Positions 40,990 through 48,895 of a stretch of DNA of 64,000 nt are shown piece by piece. Below the pieces are notes generated by a model. That model saw nothing but the letters and a program-made list of their open reading frames with translations. It made no database searches and was not told the DNA's origin. The stretch is taken from assembly GCA_029781975.1 (NCBI GenBank), contig JAKOVQ010000019.1, positions 61,968-125,967 of the forward strand, in the 5' to 3' direction. The stretch comes from Acidobacteriota bacterium (GTDB lineage: Bacteria > Acidobacteriota > Thermoanaerobaculia > UBA5066). Both the position numbers and the translations under genes were made by a program. The stretch's first letter is position 1, and each line of letters opens with the position of its first letter.

Positions 40990-42639
40990 CTATTCGACCC
41001 GGACCGGAGCCGACGCCAGCCCCACGCGGCCGGAGGCGACGTCGCGCACGGCAGCCACGAAGCGGAGGTTGCCGGTCCGCGTCTTCATCTCGCCCGTGAC
41101 GGCCCAGCTCTCTCCCCTGGCCTTCTCCCAGTCGGCCGCGGGGATCGAGATCGTCTTGCGAAAAGGCTCGGGCCGGGAGCGGGCCCCGGTGTCCTCGGCG
41201 GCGGCGAGCGTCACCTCGATCACCGCCTCTTTCGAGCCGCCGCGGTCGGTGAACGTCAGCTCCGACAGCGGCACCGTGACCCGGTACGGGACCAGCCGCC
41301 GCCCGATCCCTCCCGGCTTCGGGGCGTCGAGCGTCAGGCCGGCGGCGAAGTCGCCCGGCGCGTCCGGCGTCATCAGGGCCATCTCCACCCGGTCGAGGGC
41401 CGCCTCGTCCGCCGTCTTCGGGGAGAACCCCGTGCGGGCGCGGACGGTGACCCCGGGACGCGTGGTCGTGACCGAGACCTTCCGGTCCCCCTTGGCGGCT
41501 TCCAGGCTGGCGAGCGTCACGCCGACCGAGTAGTAGCTGCTCGACTCCGCGTAGACGCGGTCGAGGGAGGTCGTGAAGGTGTTCCGGTTCTCCACCAGCT
41601 GGCCGCCCGTCTCGGCCGCCATCTGGGCGATGGAGTCGCGGTAGTTCTGACGCGCCCAGAACGGGTCGACCACGGGCGAGCTCCGCGCGCTGGCGTCGGC
41701 CTCGGCCACCAGCCCCTTGGCGTCGAACGGGTAGACGGTGATCCCCGCGCTGTTGGCCTCGGAGATCACCTTCTGGATGTCGGAGGTGCTGTCGTAGTCG
41801 AACTGGGAGAGGAGCGACGGCCCGAACGCCTGCGTGAGCGTCTGGCCGGGATAGCGCTCGTAGCCGTTCGTGACGAGGAGGAGGGCGCGCTTGCCCGACC
41901 GCGCGGCCAGGGCGGCGACGGAGCGCCGGAGGTCCTCGAGGGCCCCCTTGTCGCGCGCGCTGGTCTGCTGGGCCCAGCTCCTCACGATGGCCTGGCGGCC
42001 CGAGGCGTAGTAGGTCCGCCGGAGGTCGTTGATCGTGCTCCGGTACTCGGCCTCCCACGTCAGCCCCCGCGGGGCGAGCTTCTCCACCGCGTCGAGGCCC
42101 CCGAGGAGGTCTTCCTTGGAGCTCGTGTAGGGGACGAGGACCCGGGCCGAGCCGTTGTAGGAGACGATCGAGACGCGGTCGGACGGGGAGAGGCGCGTGA
42201 CGAAGTCGCGAAGGGCCTCGATCACGGGCCTGCGCTGGTTCGGCAGGAGCCGCTCGTCGTCGAAGTAGACGAGGAACTGGCGCGGGACGTACGTCGCCCC
42301 CGCGTCGTTCCGGAGCGTCTCCAGGACGAAGTCGGGCGACGCCGTCGCCAGGTCGGGTCCGTGGACGGTCCCGGCGTCGATCCGCGCGAAGAAGTCGATC
42401 GGGACCCTCTTCCCGTCGACCGTCACGACGAACTCCTCCTTCGTCAGGTCGGAAACCGGCTGGCCCGCCTTCGTCGCGACGACGTCGAGGTCCATGGCCG
42501 TCACCTGGACGGCGGCCCGGACCCCTCCCTTCACGGTCGGGGGCTGTGCCCGGGGCGGCTCGGCCCCGAGGGCCCCCGGGACGAGGAGGACGAGGCCGGC
42601 GGAGAGGCCAAGGGCGAGGGACGCGCTGCGGGTCGACAT
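40990..42639 (-). CDS. VWFA-related exported protein (acidobacterial type)
   Basis: This 549-residue protein has a signal peptide (LALGLSAGLVLLVPGALGAEP). A beta-sandwich domain follows (VQVTAMDLDVVATKAGQPVSDLTKEEFVVTVDGKRVPIDFF), the typical opening of the VWFA-related family described from Acidobacteria. The von Willebrand A core is represented by FLVYFDDERLLPNQRRPVIEALRDFVTRLSPSDRVSIVSYNG, with a degenerate metal site: DDERLL stands where DxSxS is usual. The ATG has a GGAGGT site. It is the last of three genes running GWxTD, DUF4388-HDOD and VWFA. The function is unknown. Confidence 0.87.
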   Translation of the reverse strand: MSTRSASLALGLSAGLVLLVPGALGAEPPRAQPPTVKGGVRAAVQVTAMDLDVVATKAGQPVSDLTKEEFVVTVDGKRVPIDFFARIDAGTVHGPDLATASPDFVLETLRNDAGATYVPRQFLVYFDDERLLPNQRRPVIEALRDFVTRLSPSDRVSIVSYNGSARVLVPYTSSKEDLLGGLDAVEKLAPRGLTWEAEYRSTINDLRRTYYASGRQAIVRSWAQQTSARDKGALEDLRRSVAALAARSGKRALLLVTNGYERYPGQTLTQAFGPSLLSQFDYDSTSDIQKVISEANSAGITVYPFDAKGLVAEADASARSSPVVDPFWARQNYRDSIAQMAAETGGQLVENRNTFTTSLDRVYAESSSYYSVGVTLASLEAAKGDRKVSVTTTRPGVTVRARTGFSPKTADEAALDRVEMALMTPDAPGDFAAGLTLDAPKPGGIGRRLVPYRVTVPLSELTFTDRGGSKEAVIEVTLAAAEDTGARSRPEPFRKTISIPAADWEKARGESWAVTGEMKTRTGNLRFVAAVRDVASGRVGLASAPVRVE

Positions 42640-42677
42640 GGGATACCTCCGGGGGCCGCCGTCGGCGGCCGGGACGA

Positions 42678-44111
42678 TCAGATTCCGAGGAGATCCTTCA
42701 GCCCCGCGACGTCGCGGGCGATCCGCGCCGGGAGCTGGGGATCCGAGGCGATGACGGACCACCGGTCCGCGAGCGCCGGGTCGTCGCTACTCCACTCGTG
42801 GCCGATCTGATCGCCGGGCACCAGCTGCTTGGCGAAGAAGATCAGCTGCTCCGCCTCCGAGCTCTGCGAGCCGACCTCCCCGGCCGACCCCAGGACTTCG
42901 GCGAACGGCCGGGGGAGATTCACCTTCCGTGCCAGCACGCCCCCGAAGACCGGTCGGTACTGCCTGAGGGCCGCGGCACGAAAGGGACCCGGCTCGAAGT
43001 CCTCGGCCAGCAGCAGCTTCAGGAGGTCGAAGCTCCCGAGGGGCTCGAGGAGCCCGAGCGTGTAGGCGAGCTCCGGGTCCACGTCGGTGGTCGCCGAAAC
43101 GTGGGACGCGGCCACTGCGGTGGACACGGCCGCCCTCCGGACGATCCGGTCGAGCCGGTCCCGATGCGGGGCGCTCGCGGGGTCGATGAGGAGCTCGACG
43201 AGACGGCGGAGCGCCGCTCCCCCCAGCGTGTCCACCGCCTGGCTGGTCGTCGCGGTGAGACGGCCCGGCTCGGTCTCGATCGAGTTCGCGAGGTAGAGGA
43301 GGTCGAGGGTCAGGAGGGGGTCGAGGGCGGCGATCCTGACGAGGTGGTCCGGACCGGCCGAGTCGCGGAGCGCCGCGCGGAGGAGCTCGACGGTGTCGGG
43401 ATAGGGTGCGAGGAACCGGAAGGGGGTCCGGAGCGCCTCGAGGACGCGGGCGGAGAACCGGCTGAAGACGAGGAAGCGGTCCTTCATCGACCCGGCTCCT
43501 GCGGCGGCGTCGGCCGGGAGCCGGTCGAGGATGGACCAGAACGTCTGGGCCACCGTCTGGGGCTGGAGCTCCTTCTCCCAGGGCGCCTCGAGGTCGTCGT
43601 CGCGGGCGAGGGAGAGCCGGATCCGCTGCGAGTCGTCGACCGACTTCGCCCCCTGGATCGCCAGCATCTGGCCGCGCAGGGAGAGCTGGATCTTGAGGAC
43701 GTTCTCCGTCGAGAAGGTCGGGTCGAACTCGAAGGCGGCCCCGCTCCAGCGGAAGAGGTCCAGGAGGATCCGGAGGGCGAGGCCCTCGACGGCCTCCGCC
43801 AGCTCCTCGCGGGAGAGAAGGCCCTTCTCCAGGATCAGGTGCGTGAGCGTGGAGCCGGTCGTGAAGTTCTCGGCGAGCAGCTCGTAGACGTCGGCGGCCG
43901 GCAGGACACCCTGCCTCACGAGGTGCGTCGCGAGACGCTCCTCGGGGACGCTCGAGGAGACGTAGACGATCGCACCCTCCTTCACGTCGACCGTCCGCCG
44001 GATGCCGCGCCGGACGAGGGTGACGCGGCCCGACAGGCCGTTGATCTCCAGCCACTGGAGGAGATCCGCCAGCGAGAAGGTGTCGAGGCTGCCGCTGAGC
44101 GTGGCCGGCAC
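42678..44111 (-). CDS. DUF4388 protein with HDOD-like domain
   Basis: This 477-residue cytoplasmic protein begins with a DUF4388 (PATAN-like) domain: LSGSLDTFSLADLLQWLEINGLSGRVTLVRRG with GAIVYVSSSVPEERLATHLVRQGVL. That type is linked to gliding and pilus regulators. A helical middle follows, and an HDOD-like domain starts near residue 215 (LVRIAALDPLLTLDLLYLANSIETE, then QAVDTLGGAALRRLVELL). HDOD domains act in signalling without the HD catalytic residues, and none are seen here. The GTG start has an AGGAGGTCC site. It lies between the GWxTD and VWFA genes in one unit. Confidence 0.87.
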   Translation of the reverse strand: MPATLSGSLDTFSLADLLQWLEINGLSGRVTLVRRGIRRTVDVKEGAIVYVSSSVPEERLATHLVRQGVLPAADVYELLAENFTTGSTLTHLILEKGLLSREELAEAVEGLALRILLDLFRWSGAAFEFDPTFSTENVLKIQLSLRGQMLAIQGAKSVDDSQRIRLSLARDDDLEAPWEKELQPQTVAQTFWSILDRLPADAAAGAGSMKDRFLVFSRFSARVLEALRTPFRFLAPYPDTVELLRAALRDSAGPDHLVRIAALDPLLTLDLLYLANSIETEPGRLTATTSQAVDTLGGAALRRLVELLIDPASAPHRDRLDRIVRRAAVSTAVAASHVSATTDVDPELAYTLGLLEPLGSFDLLKLLLAEDFEPGPFRAAALRQYRPVFGGVLARKVNLPRPFAEVLGSAGEVGSQSSEAEQLIFFAKQLVPGDQIGHEWSSDDPALADRWSVIASDPQLPARIARDVAGLKDLLGI

Positions 44112-44188
44112 GGACCTCCTAGTCTGACACGCCCGGGGCGGGTCGGGGAGCCGCTCGCCGCACGACGGCGCCTCCCCCGGCCCCCGCC

Positions 44189-45298
44189 TCAGCCGTCCGG
44201 GGACACCTTCCTGAGGAGGCCTGCCGCCTTCCGGAGCGCGAGGAGCGGGCGCGCGTCCTTCTGCAGGACCGCCTCGCCGTAGCCTCTCCGGGTGATGAAC
44301 TGGTACTGCAGCTCGGTGAAGCCGATCCCCCTGGGGATCCGATCCTTCCGGTAGTACCAGGTCTCGACCTCGCCGTCGACCTCCCCCGGGGTGACGGTCG
44401 CACGGTTCGACGGGACGCGGACGAGCGTCATCGTCCCTTTCACCGGGTCGTAAACCTGCGTGACCTCGGTCGTTCGGAGGTAGTTCATCGGGTCCTGGTC
44501 GCGGCGCAGCGGGGCGCGGCCGGCGTAGGTGGGCGGGCCGAGGACGAGGAGGACCTGCCCCCGGTCCGAGAGCGAGCCGCGCATGGTCTCGGTCGAGAAG
44601 GTGGCGTCCGCGTACTGGACGCGCCGGTAGAACTCCGCCTCGAACTCGTTCTCCTCCGTCTCGGGGCGTGGGTCGAGCGAGCGCCAGAACCGCCCCACCC
44701 AGGCCCGGCGGGCGTCGGCGTCCGGAAGGGATGCGAACTCCGCCTTCTCCTTGTCGGTCAGGAGGACGCCCGGGGCGGTCTTCTCCCACCCGGCGTCGCC
44801 CGCGTAGACGGGGATCGCGGACGTGTCGACGCCGCGGGTCGCGTAGTCGGGGAGGACGCCGCCCGCGATCGACTCGGGCCCCGGCGGGGGAGCCTCCTTC
44901 GCGACCGCGTCCCGGACGGACTCGAAGAGCTTCACGAAGCCCTTCGGGTACGCGCGCTCGTCGAGCGTGGCCCTGGGGCTCAGCTCGAAGAATCGGCGGA
45001 GGAGCTCCTGCGCCCGGTCGGTCTCCTTCCTCTCCCACGCGACGGCAGCCGAGTAGAAGTAGTACGGGGGGAGGACGGTGGGCCGCGCGGCCTCTCTCCC
45101 GGGCGAGGCGAGGAGCTCCGCCATCCGACCGAGGGCGGCCTCCGCCCGGTCGAGGTTCCGGGCCTGATAGGCCCCCTTCGCCTCGACGAAGGCCGAGAAG
45201 AGCGGGTCCTGGCCGGCGTCCTCCGGTGGCCGCGCCCCGAGGGGAGCCGCGGCGAGGAGGACGGCCACGAGGGCCAGGAGGCGGGAGTGCACCCTCAC
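44189..45298 (-). CDS. Exported GWxTD-domain protein with TPR-like N-terminus
   Basis: This 369-residue protein has a signal peptide ([16 protein letters not shown]). A helical TPR-like stretch is at about residues 30-100 ([21 protein letters not shown], then [13 protein letters not shown]). The GWxTD domain is in the second half: [53 protein letters not shown], then [13 protein letters not shown] and [10 protein letters not shown]. As in the gene at 39327, the naming motif is not kept exactly (GSLSDRG). The GTG has no ribosome site but follows TAGATT by 8 bases. It heads the minus-strand unit with the DUF4388 and VWFA genes. Confidence 0.87.
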   Translation of the reverse strand: MRVHSRLLALVAVLLAAAPLGARPPEDAGQDPLFSAFVEAKGAYQARNLDRAEAALGRMAELLASPGREAARPTVLPPYYFYSAAVAWERKETDRAQELLRRFFELSPRATLDERAYPKGFVKLFESVRDAVAKEAPPPGPESIAGGVLPDYATRGVDTSAIPVYAGDAGWEKTAPGVLLTDKEKAEFASLPDADARRAWVGRFWRSLDPRPETEENEFEAEFYRRVQYADATFSTETMRGSLSDRGQVLLVLGPPTYAGRAPLRRDQDPMNYLRTTEVTQVYDPVKGTMTLVRVPSNRATVTPGEVDGEVETWYYRKDRIPRGIGFTELQYQFITRRGYGEAVLQKDARPLLALRKAAGLLRKVSPDG

Positions 45299-45306
45299 CG
45301 CGTTTC

Positions 45307-45316
45307 AATCTACCAT
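45307..45316. promoter_or_regulatory. Overlapping divergent -10 elements
   Basis: On the plus strand, TACCAT (45311-45316) ends 7 bases before the mutase ATG at 45324. On the minus strand, TAGATT (45307-45312) ends 8 bases before the GWxTD GTG at 45298. The two share two base pairs, and the whole intergenic region is 25 bases, so both messages would be leaderless. Confidence 0.5.
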
Positions 45317-45323
45317 CCCCCTC

Positions 45324-46931
45324 ATGGACACGACAGGTAAACGCGACGCGCGGGCGACCGCGCCGGTGCTCACGTCCTCCGGGATCCCGGTGCGGGCGAC
45401 CTACGCCCCCGGCGACGTCCCCTCCGGCTGGGAGCCCGGCTCTCCCGGGGCGTTCCCCTACACCCGCGGCGCCCTCCCCGGCGGCTACCGGACGAAGCTC
45501 TGGACGATGCGGCAGTACGCCGGGTTCTCGACGGCCGCCGACTCGAACCGGCGCTACCGCTACCTCCTCGAGCAGGGCCAGACCGGGCTCAGCGTCGCCT
45601 TCGACCTGCCGACCCAGATCGGCTTCGACTCCGACCACGTCCTCGCGCGCGGGGAGGTGGGGAGGGTCGGCGTGGCGATCGACTCCATCGAGGACATGGA
45701 GACCCTCCTCGACGCGATCCCGCTCGAGAAGGTCTCCATCTCGATGACCATCAACGCCACCGCGTCGATCCTCCTCGCGCTCCTCCTCGCCGTGGCGCGC
45801 CGGCGCGGCACCCCGTGGAAGGCGCTCTCGGGGACGATCCAGAACGACATCCTGAAGGAGTACGCCGCGCGTGGCACGTACGCCTTCCCGCCGAAGCCTT
45901 CGATGCGCCTCATCACCGACATCTTCGGCTTCTGCGCCGAGGCCGTCCCCCGCTGGAACACCATCTCCATCTCGGGCTACCACATCCGCGAGGCGGGCTC
46001 GACGGCGGTCCAGGAGGTCGCCTTCACCCTCGCCGACGGCGTCGAGTACCTCTCGGCCGCCGTGAAAGCGGGGCTCGACCCCGCGGCCATCGCGCCGCGT
46101 CTCACCTTCTTCTTCAACGTCCACAACGACTTCCTCGAGGAGGTCGCGAAGTTCCGCGCGGCGAGGACCCTCTGGGCGCGCCTCGTGAGGGACCGCTTCG
46201 GCCTCGCGGACCCCCGCGCGCAGGCGCTCCGCTTCCACGCGCAGACGGCGGGCTCGACGCTCACGGCCCAGCAGCCCGACGTCAACGTCGTCCGCGTCGC
46301 CATCCAGGCCCTGGCGGCGGTCCTCGGCGGGACGCAGTCCCTCCACACGAACAGCCGCGACGAGGCGCTCGCCCTCCCGACGGAGGACGCGGCGCGCCTG
46401 GCCCTCCGGACCCAGCAGGTGATCGCGTACGAGACCGGAGTCACCCGGGTCGCCGACCCGCTCGGCGGGGCGTGGGCCGTGGAGGCCCTCACCGCCGAGA
46501 TCGTCGAGCGCGCCGGCGCGCTCATCGCCAAGGTGGACGAGATGGGGGGCGCGCTCGCCGCGATCGAGGCGGGCTTCTTCCAGCGCGAGATCCAGGACGC
46601 TGCGTACGCGGCGCAGAAGGCGATCGAGTCGAAGGAGCAGGTCGTCGTCGGCGTCAACGAGTTCCAGCTGGCGGAGGAGTCCCGGATCCCGACGATGTCG
46701 ATCGACCCGAAGATCGAGGAGGAGCAGGTGGCGCGCCTCGCCGCGTTCCGCGCCCGGCGCGACCCGGGCCCCGTCGCTCGCTGTCGCGCGGCGCTCGTCG
46801 ACGCGGCCAAGGACGGCCGCAACCTGATGCCGCCGATCGTCGACGCCGTCGACGCGAACGTCACCCTCGGGGAGATCGTCGAGTCGCTCAGGACCGTCTT
46901 CGGCGACCACCAGGACACCGTCTCCGTCTGA
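45324..46931 (+). CDS. B12-dependent acyl-CoA mutase, large (catalytic) subunit
   Basis: This 535-residue protein matches the TIM-barrel subunit of the methylmalonyl-CoA mutase family: [51 protein letters not shown] at the front, then [58 protein letters not shown] and [29 protein letters not shown]. It lacks the C-terminal cobalamin-binding domain, so a separate small subunit is needed; none is in the window. It may be methylmalonyl-CoA, isobutyryl-CoA or another mutase; the substrate residues were not resolved. The ATG has no ribosome site and follows TACCAT, predicting a leaderless message. Confidence 0.93.
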   Translation: MDTTGKRDARATAPVLTSSGIPVRATYAPGDVPSGWEPGSPGAFPYTRGALPGGYRTKLWTMRQYAGFSTAADSNRRYRYLLEQGQTGLSVAFDLPTQIGFDSDHVLARGEVGRVGVAIDSIEDMETLLDAIPLEKVSISMTINATASILLALLLAVARRRGTPWKALSGTIQNDILKEYAARGTYAFPPKPSMRLITDIFGFCAEAVPRWNTISISGYHIREAGSTAVQEVAFTLADGVEYLSAAVKAGLDPAAIAPRLTFFFNVHNDFLEEVAKFRAARTLWARLVRDRFGLADPRAQALRFHAQTAGSTLTAQQPDVNVVRVAIQALAAVLGGTQSLHTNSRDEALALPTEDAARLALRTQQVIAYETGVTRVADPLGGAWAVEALTAEIVERAGALIAKVDEMGGALAAIEAGFFQREIQDAAYAAQKAIESKEQVVVGVNEFQLAEESRIPTMSIDPKIEEEQVARLAAFRARRDPGPVARCRAALVDAAKDGRNLMPPIVDAVDANVTLGEIVESLRTVFGDHQDTVSV

Positions 46932-46943
46932 GCACCGGCCGAA

Positions 46944-47185
46944 CCGTGCGAGCGAGGAGGGCGGGAGTCGAAGGCCCCCGCGCGGTCCGCTGCGCGCGGG
47001 CCACCCGCTGGCGCCCGCCGGCGCGACCCCTCCGGGGCGGGCCTGAACTCCTCGCTTCGCTCGTCAGCCAGCAGGCCCGCCTGGTCCTCCGGGGCCGCGC
47101 CGGCGGGCGAGCGGGTCCCGGCCCGTGCTCGGACGGACTCGCGCGAGGGCCTTCGCCTCCCGCCTTCGCGCCCTCCGGGCGCGAA
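46944..47185 (+). repeat. Structured repeat, copy A
   Basis: This is one of two inverted copies of an element of about 240 bases. Landmarks in order are CCGTGCGAGC (46944-46953), a 36-base block (46974-47009) that folds into a GC hairpin, a short CGCTTCGCTC core (47051-47060), a 34-base block (47105-47138) and a terminal 9-bp hairpin (47165-47185). The 36- and 34-base blocks are identical to those of copy B on the other strand. It lies after the mutase stop codon, in a gene-free interval between convergent genes. Confidence 0.85.
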
Positions 47186-47193
47186 GACACGGG

Positions 47194-47212
47194 GCGGCGC
47201 CGGAGGCGCCGC
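47194..47212. other. GC hairpin between repeat copies
   Basis: A perfect 8-bp stem with a 3-base loop (GCGGCGCC-GGA-GGCGCCGC) lies just inside copy A. It has no counterpart at the inner edge of copy B. Confidence 0.4.
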
Positions 47213-47355
47213 GAAGATCTTGTATCTCGTGAGGCGGAGCCCGTGCTCGAGGGGCGTTTCCTCGAAGGCGGCGGGCCGCGGATGCTCGAACTCGCATCTG
47301 TCGGCGTCCCCCGCAGAGCTCGATCAGGTGGTCCCCCGCGGACCACGGGTCACGG

Positions 47356-47378
47356 ATCACGGATCACAGACCTGACCC
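47356..47378 (+). repeat. 23-bp direct repeat, left copy
   Basis: A 23-base sequence, beginning ATCACGGATCAC and ending GACCTGACCC, is repeated exactly at 47690-47712. The pair brackets repeat copy B. The left copy is preceded by a partial extra unit of CACGGAT. Confidence 0.8.
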
Positions 47379-47416
47379 CAAGTCGGTGACCCCAAGTCGG
47401 TGGACCCCAAGTCGGT
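47374..47416 (+). repeat. Three tandem 14-bp units
   Basis: GACCCCAAGTCGGT occurs three times, at 47374-47387, 47388-47401 and 47403-47416, with one extra G before the third. The first unit overlaps the end of the 23-base direct repeat. Confidence 0.85.
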
Positions 47417-47439
47417 GACCCTTGAGAATCGAGGGTTTC

Positions 47440-47678
47440 GTCGCGCCCGGGGGGCGCGACGGGCGGGCGGCGGATGCCCCTGCGCGCGTCCGTCCGAGCA
47501 CGGGCCGGGACCCGCTCGCCCGGAGGCGTGCCGGGAGCGGGATCAGCGCGGCAACTGTCTGAGCGAAGCGAGTTTTGCCGCGCCCCGCGGACGGCGCGCC
47601 TCCGGGCGCAAGCGGGTGGCCCGCGCGCAGCGGACCGCGCGGGGGCGTCCGTCGCCCGCCCCTCCGGTGCTCGCACGG
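47440..47678 (-). repeat. Structured repeat, copy B (inverted)
   Basis: This is the inverted partner of copy A. The terminal hairpin (47440-47460), 34-base block (47488-47521), CGCTTCGCTC core, 36-base block (47611-47646) and CCGTGCGAGC end (47669-47678) appear in mirror order. The hairpin keeps its 9-bp stem with one changed pair (T-A in A, G-C in B), a compensatory change that supports a folded RNA or DNA. The segment between the two long blocks differs by 6 bases (95 in A, 89 in B). Confidence 0.85.
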
Positions 47679-47689
47679 TGGTCTGTGAA

Positions 47690-47712
47690 ATCACGGATCA
47701 CAGACCTGACCC
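47690..47712 (+). repeat. 23-bp direct repeat, right copy
   Basis: This is an exact copy of 47356-47378, placed 11 bases outside copy B and 13 bases before the stop of the convergent hydrolase gene. Confidence 0.8.
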
Positions 47713-47725
47713 TCGGTCAGCTCGG

Positions 47726-48811
47726 TCAGGAGCCGCGCTTGTAGAGGTAGGCGGAGTCGACGGTGCGGACGCCGTCGAGGTCGGCGACGACGTGCTTGTT
47801 GCCGCTCCAGATGGCGGCGCCGCCGGTCCGGCCGCGGGCGTCGACGCAGTAGAAGTTGACGTTGAAGCGGGGACGGCCCTTCGCGTCGCGGTGGCGGGGG
47901 ACGAGGTGGGTCTTCTCGGAGATCCGCTTCAGGGCCGCGAGGCAGGCCTCCTCGGGGGAGAGGCCCTGGCGGAGGAACTCGACGACGGAGTGCGAGCCGC
48001 AGGTGACGAGGTTGGCCTCGCCGCGGCCGGTGGAGCCGGCGGCGCCCACGCCGTTCTCGGCGTAGAGCCCCGCGCCGACGACGGGGGAGTCGCCGACCCG
48101 GCCGGGGATCTTGAAGAAGAGGCCCGACGTCGTCGTGACCGAGACGAGGTCGGAGCTGGCGGTCCTCACCGACATGTGGATCGTCCCCTGGGGGCGGAAG
48201 ATCTCCGCGCCGTACTTCTGGAGGAACCACTTGACGTCGGGGTCCTTCGCCTCGTCGGCGGCCTCGATCCAGTCGTCGAGGTCCGTGAGCTTCTCGCGCC
48301 AGTAGAGCCAGATCTTCCGCGTCTTCGGGGTGAGGAGGTCCTCGTCCGCGAAGCCGTGGGCCGTGGCGAACTTCCGCGCCCCCGCGCCCACGAGGAAGAC
48401 GCGGTCGGTCCGGTCCATGACGAGCCGGGCGACCTTCGACGGCGTCTTCACGCCGGTCAGGGCGCCGACGGCCCCGGCGCGCATCGTCCGGCCGTCCATC
48501 ACCGCGGCGTCGAGCTCGACGACGCCCTCCTCGTTCGGGATCCCTCCGTAGCCGACGGTGACGTCGTCGGGGTCGAGCTCCACGACGTTCACCCCCGCGA
48601 TCGCGGCGTCGAGGGGGTCCTTCCCCTGGATCAGGGCCTGGCGGGCCGTCTTCGCCGCCTCGACGCCGTTGGCCGACGTGACGAGGACCCAGCCGGGCGC
48701 GGCGGGCGCGGGGGCGTCCTTCGCCTCGGCGGGGGCGGGGAGGAGGGAGGCGGCCCCCGCCAGGGCGGCCGCTTCGAGGAGGTCGCGGCGAGAGAGCGAA
48801 CGGTCGGACAT
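47726..48811 (-). CDS. Tat-exported N4-(beta-N-acetylglucosaminyl)-L-asparaginase-like Ntn hydrolase
   Basis: This 361-residue protein begins with a twin-arginine signal (SRRDLLEAAALAGAASLLP). The mature part matches the glycosylasparaginase family: GVEAAKTARQALIQGKDPLDAA, then GYGGIPNEEGVVELDAAVMDG, and FKIPGRVGDSPVVGAGLYAENGVGAAGSTGRGEANL. Alignment with the human enzyme places the self-cleavage nucleophile at Thr210 in PQGTIHMS. The residue before it is Gly rather than the Asp of the classic HDT site, so autoprocessing may differ and the enzyme could act as a general or isoaspartyl asparaginase. The ATG has a GGAGGA site. Glycan-Asn cleavage would fit a periplasmic glycoprotein turnover role, but this is inference. 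Confidence 0.9.
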   Translation of the reverse strand: MSDRSLSRRDLLEAAALAGAASLLPAPAEAKDAPAPAAPGWVLVTSANGVEAAKTARQALIQGKDPLDAAIAGVNVVELDPDDVTVGYGGIPNEEGVVELDAAVMDGRTMRAGAVGALTGVKTPSKVARLVMDRTDRVFLVGAGARKFATAHGFADEDLLTPKTRKIWLYWREKLTDLDDWIEAADEAKDPDVKWFLQKYGAEIFRPQGTIHMSVRTASSDLVSVTTTSGLFFKIPGRVGDSPVVGAGLYAENGVGAAGSTGRGEANLVTCGSHSVVEFLRQGLSPEEACLAALKRISEKTHLVPRHRDAKGRPRFNVNFYCVDARGRTGGAAIWSGNKHVVADLDGVRTVDSAYLYKRGS

Positions 48812-48895
48812 GCAACGTTCCTCCGCGCGTCCCGGTCGGGCGGCCCGCGCCGCCGCATTCTCTCCCAGGCGGCAGCGGCGCGGGCGCCGGGAGGT

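Noticed and set aside
47400..47744. A protein-coding gene in the repeat interval.
   Set aside because: The frame runs through repeat copy B and into the convergent hydrolase gene; it has no ribosome site or domain. Its possible meaning as a repeated unit is recorded as a low-interest finding instead.
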